A DNA stretch of 24,734 bases. Origin: a virus. Shown piece by piece: positions 19,175 through 24,734 of this stretch. Both the position numbers and the translations under genes were made by a program. The notes below the pieces were generated by a model. That model was not told where the DNA came from. It saw only the letters and a list, made by a program, of their open reading frames with translations, and searched no databases. How positions within the stretch are numbered: position 1 is the first letter of the stretch; each line of letters starts with the position of its first letter. The stretch lies in the IMG/VR virus record IMGVR_UViG_3300017692_000007, positions 1 through 24,734 of that record. The stretch is one strand, 5' to 3'.

Positions 19175-19953
19175 AGAAGATCATTGCAGCAGCGGCCCTC
19201 GCCCTCGTGTCGGCCTGCTCCAACGTCACGACCGAGGCGAACGAGGAGAAGGTGCTCAACGCCAAGCCCGTGTTCTTCGGCTCCGGCGGCGTCTACGACC
19301 AGCCCGTCAAGGGCTCGGAGTGGGTCGCGTGGTCGACCCAGGCCATCCCGGTCAACATGCAGCCCGAGCAGCACACGTTCGAGCTGAACGACCTGATGAC
19401 CAGCGACGGCGTGCCGCTGGACTTCGACGCGTCCGTCGTGACCCAGGTCACGGACTCGGTCGGCCTGATCAAGCGGTTCGGCACCGGCTGGTACGACAAC
19501 AACCTCCGCACCGAGCTGCTGTCGTACATCCGCGACGCCGTCAAGAAGCACGGCATGAACGAGACGGCGATCACGTCCAGCGCGGCGGCCAGCATCGACG
19601 CCGAGGTCTCGCGCCGCATCGAGGACTACCTCGCCCGCACCAAGTTCCCGGTGCGCCTCGTGCGCTTCACGATCGGCCGGGCCAACCCGCCGGACAGCGT
19701 GAAGAACCAGCGCATCGCGACGGCGGCGCAGCAGCAGCGCGTGCTGACGCTGAAGTCGGCGGTGGTCGCGGAGGAGCAGCGCGCGCTCTCCGAGGCCAAG
19801 CGCGCCAAGGCCGACCAGGCCTACAAGGAGGGCCTCGGGCTGTCGAGCGACCAGTACATGGAGAAGCTCAAGCTCGACACGCTCGGCCAGGTCTGCGGCA
19901 ACAAGAACTGCACGTTCGTGCAGCAGGGCACGCCCCTGATCCTGAGCCGCTGA
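19171..19953 (+). CDS. SPFH/prohibitin-like lipoprotein
   Basis: This 260-residue protein has a lipoprotein signal MKKIIAAAALALVSAC with C16 as the lipid site; serine at +2 points to the outer membrane under E. coli rules. Residues ~50-170 match the SPFH (band 7) domain: VPLDFDASVVTQVTDSVGLI, a central helix pair (LLSYIRDAVKKHGM) and a late strand VRLVRFTIGRANPP. A long coiled coil follows (QQQRVLTLKSAVVAEEQRAL), then a two-cysteine tail (CGNKNC). SPFH proteins form large membrane rings that scaffold or protect proteases. Phage versions exist, but their role is poorly known. GAGGAG precedes the ATG. Confidence 0.85.
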   Translation: MKKIIAAAALALVSACSNVTTEANEEKVLNAKPVFFGSGGVYDQPVKGSEWVAWSTQAIPVNMQPEQHTFELNDLMTSDGVPLDFDASVVTQVTDSVGLIKRFGTGWYDNNLRTELLSYIRDAVKKHGMNETAITSSAAASIDAEVSRRIEDYLARTKFPVRLVRFTIGRANPPDSVKNQRIATAAQQQRVLTLKSAVVAEEQRALSEAKRAKADQAYKEGLGLSSDQYMEKLKLDTLGQVCGNKNCTFVQQGTPLILSR

Positions 19954-19955
19954 GC

Positions 19956-20138
19956 GTGGACCTCGACTGGGGTCACGTGGACCGCATCGTCCGCTCGGTG
20001 GAGAAGCTGACACAGTCGGGGAGGGAGCGCGCCCTCTCCGACGTCTTCTCCGGCGTCTACGCGTACACCGAGGGCAGCAACGCGGAGAGGCTCGAGGCGG
20101 CCAAGGCCGCGACGGAGACCTTCAAGGAGCTGCTCTGA
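19956..20138 (+). CDS. Hypothetical small helical protein
   Basis: This encodes 60 residues from a GTG two bases after the SPFH-like stop. The product is two amphipathic helices (WGHVDRIVRSVEKLTQSGRE; NAERLEAAKAATETFKELL) with no membrane span. There is no clear ribosome binding site, so coupling to the lipoprotein is likely. A partner or regulator of the SPFH-like protein is a possibility only from position. Its stop overlaps the next ATG. Confidence 0.58.
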   Translation: MDLDWGHVDRIVRSVEKLTQSGRERALSDVFSGVYAYTEGSNAERLEAAKAATETFKELL

Positions 20139-20344
20139 TGACACCGCTCCACCTGCTCGCGGGCAGGACGGAGTACCGGCTGACCCCCTCCCAGTTCAGC
20201 TACCCTGGGAGAGGGCGCTACTTCACCCTCCGGCACCCGTCGTCGCCCCTCGTCCTGGCGGGAGGCGACCTACTGTACGTCTGGAGGGCGGCTCGGAGAC
20301 ACAGGGATGCACTACTACGATCTGCCCTGCATGCGCGCGGGTAA
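20138..20344 (+). CDS. Hypothetical small basic protein
   Basis: This 68-residue protein has AAGGAG eight bases before the ATG. It is strand-rich at first (TEYRLTPSQFSYPGRGRYFT), then basic (WRAARRHRDALLRSALHARG). No family or motif is recognised. Its last 38 bases overlap the next frame if that begins at 20307. Confidence 0.58.
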   Translation: MTPLHLLAGRTEYRLTPSQFSYPGRGRYFTLRHPSSPLVLAGGDLLYVWRAARRHRDALLRSALHARG

Positions 20345-21062
20345 GTCAACGTTCAACGACACCATGGTGCTCGCTCACCTCCTGCGCGGCTCCACCGCCT
20401 GCACCTACGACGCGGGCTACACCACCATCACCCACAACGAGGAAGACAGCATGAACGACATCCAAATCCGCCGCGGCGACATCCTGACCTACCGCAACAT
20501 GCACCCCGAGGGCAAGCCGGGGCAGGAGACCGTCAGCTCGTACTACGACGGCGTCTACCTCGCGATCGACGACAAGGTCGGCGACTTCGTGCCCGCCATC
20601 CGGTACACCGACCGGATCGGCGACTACTACTCGGCCAGCACCGAGCGGCGCACGATCGACCTGACGAAGGCCGTCGTCGAGAACCACGGGCGCGACGGCG
20701 ACCGGGTCAAGCGCATGATCGACGCGCTGCGCCGCTTCTCGGAGACGCCGCCCAACCCGGTCAGCGGGAAGCGCGGCTACGTCGAATCCGTCTACACCGG
20801 GGCCGCGCACCTCGCCGACGAACTCGAGCTGCTCTTCGGCGACATGGACGACGAGCCGGACACCCCAGAGGACGCGCGCCTCGACGAGCTGGCGACCGGG
20901 CTCGTGGTCGGCGTGGAGGTCTTCTCGGACGACGCCCCAGCTATCCAGGAGATCAGCGCCGAGCAGGCGATCGGCCTCTTCTACCTCCTGCTCAAGGACT
21001 GCGGCATGTCCCCGCAGGAGGCCGTGGCCGCGATCGAGGTCCTCGACGAGGCCCTGGGGTGA
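20307..21062 (+). CDS. Hypothetical acidic protein
   Basis: This encodes up to 251 residues. ATG 20307 follows GGAGA by nine bases, and third-position G/C bias is already high from there. ATG 20451, with GAGGAAG upstream, gives a natural-looking 203-residue product starting MNDIQIRRGDILTYRN. Neither can be excluded. From 20451 the protein has a strand-rich N-terminus, a basic helix (DRVKRMIDALRRF), an acidic stretch (LLFGDMDDEPDTPEDARLDE) and a C-terminal helical domain ending VAAIEVLDEALG. No motif is recognised. The stop overlaps the following GTG. Confidence 0.65.
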   Translation: MHYYDLPCMRAGKSTFNDTMVLAHLLRGSTACTYDAGYTTITHNEEDSMNDIQIRRGDILTYRNMHPEGKPGQETVSSYYDGVYLAIDDKVGDFVPAIRYTDRIGDYYSASTERRTIDLTKAVVENHGRDGDRVKRMIDALRRFSETPPNPVSGKRGYVESVYTGAAHLADELELLFGDMDDEPDTPEDARLDELATGLVVGVEVFSDDAPAIQEISAEQAIGLFYLLLKDCGMSPQEAVAAIEVLDEALG

Positions 21063-21475
21063 TCTACGTCCTCGGGGAGCGACCCGGCCCCAACACGGAC
21101 CCGGACTCTCCGCTCGACCCCGAGGGCAGCATGTCCGGCAAGCGCCTCAGCCAGCTCCTCGGACTCACCCCCGAGGAGTACCTGGAACGTACGGTCCGGG
21201 TGAACGCCAACCCGGACCACCACGGCTCCACCGCCTCCAGGGGCGCTCGGGACAGGGCCGCCAACCACCTGGAAGCCAGCGCCTACAGACCGTTCCTGGT
21301 GCTCGGCAAGCAGGCCCTCAGGGCCATGCCCGAACGTTTCCGGAGCATGGAGATCGGGGACGTGCGAGAGAACGTCCTGCTGCTCCCGCACACCAGCGGG
21401 GTCTGCAGGGTGTGGAACGACAAGGAGTACATGGCCGCGCTCGGCGAGTTCGCCAGGGCGTTTGTGTCAGTCTAG
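21059..21475 (+). CDS. Uracil-DNA-glycosylase-superfamily-like protein
   Basis: This 138-residue protein starts VLGERPGPNTDPDSPLDP, then SGKRLSQLLGL, a strand with VNANPD, a conserved FLVLGKQALRAMP and a late LLPHTSGVCRVWND. The GE-x-PG near the start, the second glycine-rich loop, and a late histidine-containing strand resemble the uracil-DNA glycosylase fold. It is smaller than typical enzymes, and the key catalytic residues are not all certain. It may be a repair enzyme or a nonenzymatic relative. The GTG start overlaps the previous stop as GTGA. Confidence 0.55.
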   Translation: MIYVLGERPGPNTDPDSPLDPEGSMSGKRLSQLLGLTPEEYLERTVRVNANPDHHGSTASRGARDRAANHLEASAYRPFLVLGKQALRAMPERFRSMEIGDVRENVLLLPHTSGVCRVWNDKEYMAALGEFARAFVSV

Positions 21476-21491
21476 CCCAGAGAGGGAACAC

Positions 21492-21707
21492 ATGGAGATC
21501 GACCGCAAGGACTTCCCGGAGACGGGCAAGTTCATGGTTATGAAGAAGCGGGGCGGCAAGAAGCCCCGCCGGATGCACGACACCTTCGACGAGGCCTCGC
21601 AGGAGGCCGTGCGCCTCAGCGGCAAGACCGACGGGGCGACGTTCATCGTGATACAACAGCAGGGCCGAGCCAAGGGGCTTCCCTCCAACCAGGAGAACAC
21701 GCAATGA
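21492..21707 (+). CDS. Hypothetical small basic protein
   Basis: This encodes 71 residues from ATG 21492 after AGAGGGA. It reads MEIDRKDFPETGKFMVMKKR, then GGKKPRRMHDTFDEASQEAVRLS and a final strand TFIVIQQQG. The pattern strand, basic loop, helix, strand is typical of small phage proteins with the 'DTFDEASQEA' type helix, whose role is not known. The stop overlaps the next ATG as ATGA. Confidence 0.68.
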   Translation: MEIDRKDFPETGKFMVMKKRGGKKPRRMHDTFDEASQEAVRLSGKTDGATFIVIQQQGRAKGLPSNQENTQ

Positions 21708-22204
21708 CCGACATGCACATCCCGGAGGGGTTCCTCCGCGGGCAGACCGTGCGCGACCGGGTGACCGGCTTCACGGGCGTGCTGGTGTCCTTCGCCGAGC
21801 TGGCCAACGGCTCGGTGCACGCGCAGCTGCAGCCCAAGATGAAGGAGGGCGAGGCCTCCATCCCCGACCTCGTGAGCATGGACTTCTTCACCCTCGAGGT
21901 GGTGGACAACGCGCTGGTCGGCATCATGCCGCCGGTGGAGGGCTCTTTCGCCGTCAACCTGGGCGACCGGGTTCGCGACCGCGTCACCGGCCTCACGGGC
22001 GTCGTGAGCGAGCGCGTGGTCCAGCAGAACGGCTGCTTGTTCGTCCACGTCCAGCCCAGCACCGACCACGGCCTCAACAGCCCGCGCGGCGCCTGGGCGG
22101 ACCACAAGCAGGTCACGAAGATCGGCGGCACCAACCCGATCACCACGCCCGTGACGCCCCGCACGTCGGGCTGCGCCACGCGGACGGGCACCCGCTGCCG
22201 TTGA
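21704..22204 (+). CDS. Tandem KOW/SH3-like repeat protein
   Basis: This 166-residue protein has two similar halves. GQTVRDRVTGFTGVLVSFAE (~residues 12-31) is matched by GDRVRDRVTGLTGVVSERVV (~86-105), each followed by a nonpolar strand ending in QLQPK or HVQPS. The VxDxVTGxxG unit is a common stand-alone phage/bacterial small barrel, often with a conserved cysteine and QP. Here it is duplicated, with a cysteine only in the second. The role is unknown; KOW-type barrels often bind nucleic acid or polymerase. The last ~25 residues look unconstrained. Confidence 0.72.
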   Translation: MTDMHIPEGFLRGQTVRDRVTGFTGVLVSFAELANGSVHAQLQPKMKEGEASIPDLVSMDFFTLEVVDNALVGIMPPVEGSFAVNLGDRVRDRVTGLTGVVSERVVQQNGCLFVHVQPSTDHGLNSPRGAWADHKQVTKIGGTNPITTPVTPRTSGCATRTGTRCR

Positions 22205-22581
22205 GCTGCATGATACTTGACGTCCTCGCGCTTCTCGAGGCGGAGGAACACGGGAGAGAGAAGATGACCGACATCGAGGCGGCCATGCCGCCGGTCAAGC
22301 AGGAGCTGGACAGGCTGGGCCTCCGGCTGCTGCACATGAACAACACGTCGAACCCCTGGAACGCGGGCACCCGCTCCTGGACCGCCGTGTACAAGGTCGA
22401 GGGGCCCTTCATCTACGTCTCCGTGACGTGGCTGAACCCCAAGGACAACTACTCGAGGCGTATCGGAGCCCGCAGGGCGATCGACCTGTTCGAGAGCGGG
22501 GAGACCTTCCGGGTGCCCCGCAGCAAGGTCGTGCCGGCGGACAGGATCCTCACCGGCATGTTCAACGTACCCGTCAAGTGA
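22201..22581 (+). CDS. Hypothetical protein
   Basis: This encodes 126 residues from TTG 22201, which overlaps the previous stop as TTGA. ATG 22210 and ATG 22264 (with GGGAGAGAG upstream, giving 105 residues) are alternatives, and the last has the best ribosome binding site. The core contains WTAVYKVEGPFIYVSVTWLN, a basic loop, and ETFRVPRSKVVPADRILTGM. It is likely a small alpha/beta protein. No motif is recognised. Confidence 0.65.
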   Translation: MSCMILDVLALLEAEEHGREKMTDIEAAMPPVKQELDRLGLRLLHMNNTSNPWNAGTRSWTAVYKVEGPFIYVSVTWLNPKDNYSRRIGARRAIDLFESGETFRVPRSKVVPADRILTGMFNVPVK

Positions 22582-22601
22582 TCTCAAGAGAGGAACAGAA
22601 G

Positions 22602-23048
22602 ATGAACGCACTACTCAGCTACGAGAACATGGTCGCCGCCACGCAGCGCCTGCGCGACCTCAACACCCCCGAGGCGCTCGAGGGGGACGAGCGGGTGCTG
22701 GCCGTGGCCGAGAAGCTCGCCGCCTCGGACTTCGGCTGCCAGCACCATAACGTGCGCACCCTCGTCGCGGCCATACTCGGCGTCGACGAGGTGCCCGACC
22801 TGCGAGCCGCGGCCGTCCGCGAGTTCGTGGAAGGAGCCGTCATCAGCGTCGGCGACAGCAGGTACCTCGTTAGGGCCCTCGACGGCGACAACGACGCGCA
22901 CGTCTTGCGAGAGGACTTCAGCCTGACGTACGGCCCCTCAGGCAACCGCTACGTCACGCGGCGAGATACCCTGTGGCGCGTCGCCAGCGACGAGGAGATC
23001 CGAGGCTTCTGCGTAGCGATCGGCGTGCCCGTGCCGGAGGCGGACTGA
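22602..23048 (+). CDS. Hypothetical protein
   Basis: This 148-residue protein starts at ATG 22602 after AGAGAGGA. An N-terminal helical part (TQRLRDLNTPEALEGDERVL) is followed by an apparent strand-rich domain with SVGDSRYLVRALDGDNDAHVL and a C-terminal strand-helix. It is rich in acidic residues. No known motif, span or signal was found. It is followed by a strong hairpin, so it may end a unit. Confidence 0.68.
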   Translation: MNALLSYENMVAATQRLRDLNTPEALEGDERVLAVAEKLAASDFGCQHHNVRTLVAAILGVDEVPDLRAAAVREFVEGAVISVGDSRYLVRALDGDNDAHVLREDFSLTYGPSGNRYVTRRDTLWRVASDEEIRGFCVAIGVPVPEAD

Positions 23049-23056
23049 ACAACCCA

Positions 23057-23079
23057 GGGGAGGCCAGCGTGGTCTCCCC
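23057..23079 (+). other. Perfect 10-bp hairpin with GCG loop
   Basis: GGGGAGGCCA (23057-23066) pairs fully, with one G-U pair, with TGGTCTCCCC (23070-23079) around a three-base GCG loop. No T run follows, and the next gene's AGGAG is at 23086. It could be an RNase III site, an RNA-stability element or an attenuator. Confidence 0.5.
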
Positions 23080-23098
23080 ACCTACAGGAGCGACTGAA

Positions 23099-23797
23099 TT
23101 GAGCGATACAATCAAGATCGACAGCCGGGTGCGAGAGCTCGGCCAGTTCGCCATGGAGGTCCGCAACGAGGACCTCAAGAGCGAGCCCATGTTCTTCAAC
23201 TGCGACCTCAACTTCGCGATGGAGGAGGGCGGAGACGTGACCCGGAGCTTCATATCGGCCCTGCCGCCGGAGTGGTTCATGGGCGACGTCGTGTTCGACA
23301 GCCGCGTCCACATGCTGATGCCCGGCTGGTACCCGGCGATCCCCGGCTTCCACCACGACGACGTGCCCCGCCCGGAGCGCATCCCGGTGGGCCAGCACTT
23401 CGCCACGGCGGGCCAGCCCGACTACCGCGACATGCGCTACAAGGCCGAGCACATCCTTGGCCTGGTGCACGCGGAGGTGGCCCCGACGGAGTTCGCCGTC
23501 GGCGAGATCGAGCTGCCCCTGCTCGACCTGTCGGACCCGACCCAGCTGGTGTACCGCACCTGGCACTACAAGGTGCTGGAGGCGCTCGCCGAGGGCCGGA
23601 TGCAGCGGTACGAGGCCCCGGACAGGACCCTCGTGCAGTTCGACTGGCAGTCGTTCCACCAGGCGGTGCGCGCGAGGGCGAACGGCTGGCGGTGGTTCGG
23701 CCGCGTGACCCGCAACAGCGACCGGACGCGCCGGATCACCAACGAGATCCGCTCGAACGCGCAGGTGTACCTCGAGTTCCCGATGGAGGGCTGGTGA
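23099..23797 (+). CDS. Conserved phage protein, possible metal-dependent oxygenase fold
   Basis: This encodes 232 residues from TTG 23099, eight bases after AGGAG. A central block, MPGWYPAIPGFHHDDVPRPE, is a conserved phage signature. Later come SFHQAVRARANGWRWFGRVTR and a final strand. The early HxD-type pair (HHDD), a histidine in QFDWQSFH and a following Arg suggest a jelly-roll nonheme-iron dioxygenase layout, but the spacing is not decisive. It has no signal or membrane span. The ATG of the next gene overlaps the stop. Confidence 0.62.
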   Translation: MSDTIKIDSRVRELGQFAMEVRNEDLKSEPMFFNCDLNFAMEEGGDVTRSFISALPPEWFMGDVVFDSRVHMLMPGWYPAIPGFHHDDVPRPERIPVGQHFATAGQPDYRDMRYKAEHILGLVHAEVAPTEFAVGEIELPLLDLSDPTQLVYRTWHYKVLEALAEGRMQRYEAPDRTLVQFDWQSFHQAVRARANGWRWFGRVTRNSDRTRRITNEIRSNAQVYLEFPMEGW

Positions 23798-24069
23798 TGG
23801 ACTTCAAGATCGACCACAGGGGCAACCCGCGGCTTCACAGGCTGTACGTACGCTACGCCATCGAGCATTTGAAGCCGATGATGGAGTGCGTCGACGACCT
23901 GGAAGGCCAGAGCCGGGTCAACGCTCTCGTCACTGCGGGTCTGCTCCGGCAGCGCATGCGGGAGCTCGTCCTCGAGGACAGCGCGTACTTCGAGGCCGGC
24001 GCTCTCCTGTTCGCGGGGGCAGACACTACCTCCTACTTCGTTGATGAGAAAGGAAAACCGAGTGGTTAA
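23797..24069 (+). CDS. Hypothetical small protein
   Basis: This 90-residue protein has an ATG overlapping the previous stop, with GGAGGG upstream. It is basic at the N-terminus (KIDHRGNPRLHRLYVRYAIE) and helical through the middle (LVTAGLLRQRMRELVLED). The end (GADTTSYFVDEKGKPSG) overlaps the following gene by eight bases. No family is recognised. Confidence 0.65.
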   Translation: MDFKIDHRGNPRLHRLYVRYAIEHLKPMMECVDDLEGQSRVNALVTAGLLRQRMRELVLEDSAYFEAGALLFAGADTTSYFVDEKGKPSG

Positions 24070-24547
24070 GATCTTCCTGGACTGCGACGGCGTGCTCGCG
24101 GACTTCGACAGGGCCGGCGAGATGACCTTCGGCCGCCCTCCCCGCGAGGCGGAGCGCGTCCTGGGCACTTCGGTGTTCTGGACGACCCTCCAGAACGAGG
24201 GCGGCTTCTACCGGCGCATGCCGCTCATGCCGGACGCGATGGAGCTGTACGAGGGCGTGCGGCACCTGTCGCCGACCATCCTCACCGGCTGTCCCCGAGG
24301 CGACTGGGCGGAGGCGCAGAAGGTGGGCTGGGCGGAGGAGCACTTCCCCGGCGTGCCCATCATCACCTGCCGCAGCGCGGACAAGCGCGACAGCATCGAG
24401 TCTCCGGGCGACGTGCTGATCGACGACTGGCCGCAGTACCGGCACCGCTGGATCGAGCACGGCGGCGTGTTCATCAGCCACTACGACGCGGCCAGCTCGC
24501 TGTCGGCCCTCTGGGCGCACTACCCCGAACTCAAGCGAGGAGAATGA
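24062..24547 (+). CDS. HAD-superfamily 5'-nucleotidase-like protein
   Basis: This encodes 161 residues from GTG 24062, with AAAGGAA upstream. KIFLDCDGVLADFD gives the HAD motif I aspartates (D7 and D9). TILTGCP fits motif II, a basic cluster RSADKRDS motif III and VLIDDWPQYRHRW motif IV with its paired Asp. The set matches the 5'(3')-deoxyribonucleotidase (NT5C) type of small HAD phosphatases, which dephosphorylate dNMPs. That role complements the ribonucleotide reductase in shaping nucleotide pools; the substrate is inferred. The GTG gives the natural start; ATG 24044 and TTG 24041 would extend it. Confidence 0.82.
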   Translation: MVKIFLDCDGVLADFDRAGEMTFGRPPREAERVLGTSVFWTTLQNEGGFYRRMPLMPDAMELYEGVRHLSPTILTGCPRGDWAEAQKVGWAEEHFPGVPIITCRSADKRDSIESPGDVLIDDWPQYRHRWIEHGGVFISHYDAASSLSALWAHYPELKRGE

Positions 24548-24548
24548 A

Positions 24549-24734
24549 GTGGACAAGGAACTGAAGGCCAAATGGCTAGAGGCGCTGCGCTCGGGCGACT
24601 TCCCGAAGACCAAGGGAAGGCTCAAGTCGGCCCGTGCGCGCGGCACCGGCGTAGCGGGTTTCTGCTGCTTGGGCGTGCTCTGTGAGGTCATCGAGCCAGG
24701 CAGCTGCGACCGGTGGGCGCGGAACGAGGCTGGC
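24549..24734 (+). CDS. FCCLGV-family phage protein, partial
   Basis: The gene begins at GTG 24549, five bases after AGGAGA, and runs off the window after 62 codons. It shows KWLEALRSGDFPKTKGRLKS and then GFCCLGVLCEVIEPGS, the same signature as the protein at 15864. The C-terminal part with the expected LNDxxGxxFxEIA block is missing because of the window end. It is a full paralogue in all visible parts. Confidence 0.78.
   Translation, partial: MDKELKAKWLEALRSGDFPKTKGRLKSARARGTGVAGFCCLGVLCEVIEPGSCDRWARNEAG

Noticed and set aside
20307-20370. P-loop (GKST) in the N-terminal extension of the gene at 20307
   Set aside because: GKST is present, but the preceding glycines of a Walker A motif are missing and the segment may lie before the true start.

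Overview
The window is a segment of a double-stranded DNA phage genome. It has high GC content and a very strong preference for G or C at third codon positions. Every gene I can support lies on the + strand. Genes are packed almost end to end, and many starts overlap the preceding stop (ATGA, GTGA, TTGA, TGATG), with frequent GTG and TTG starts. The replication genes are of the T7 type: a family A DNA polymerase, a FEN-like exonuclease, a fused primase-helicase and an ATP-dependent ligase. The base composition and some small-protein families point to a high-GC proteobacterial host, but the host cannot be fixed from this sequence. No structural, packaging or lysis genes and no RNA polymerase gene are visible, so morphology and taxonomy remain open.

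Region 1 (1-8.5 kb) is the replication and nucleotide module. In order it holds the polymerase C-terminus, two small ORFs, a 5'-3' exonuclease, a Lar-like zinc-ribbon protein, a GIY-YIG nuclease, primase-helicase, class I ribonucleotide reductase alpha (NrdA) and beta (NrdB), a small ORF followed by an intrinsic terminator, two small ORFs and DNA ligase. Together these supply dNTPs, unwind and prime DNA, extend it, remove primers and seal nicks.

Region 2 (8.5-12.0 kb) follows with small proteins, including one whose C-terminus resembles that of bacterial SSB, a pair of short paralogues and a putative nucleotidyltransferase. It ends in a strong GC hairpin and a 250-base gap carrying two near-identical 22-base repeats, each followed by a 5-bp hairpin with a GAA loop. 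These are likely promoters or operators.

Region 3 (12.3-18.4 kb) has a coiled-coil-like protein, a second kind of repeated intergenic element (two copies about 4 kb apart), a possible small RNA ending in a strong terminator, a cupin, a thioredoxin-fold protein without the redox cysteines, members of a Cys-rich phage family (FCCLGV motif) and a YxAP-repeat lipoprotein.

Region 4 (18.4-24.7 kb) contains an SPFH/prohibitin-like lipoprotein, a uracil-DNA-glycosylase-like protein, a tandem KOW/SH3-like protein, a possible metal-dependent oxygenase, a HAD-type 5'-nucleotidase and, cut by the window end, another FCCLGV-family gene. There is no gene-free stretch longer than 300 bases. The two largest gaps (12022-12276 and 12907-13116) are described as features. 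No tRNA, CRISPR array, insertion sequence or minus-strand gene was convincing.
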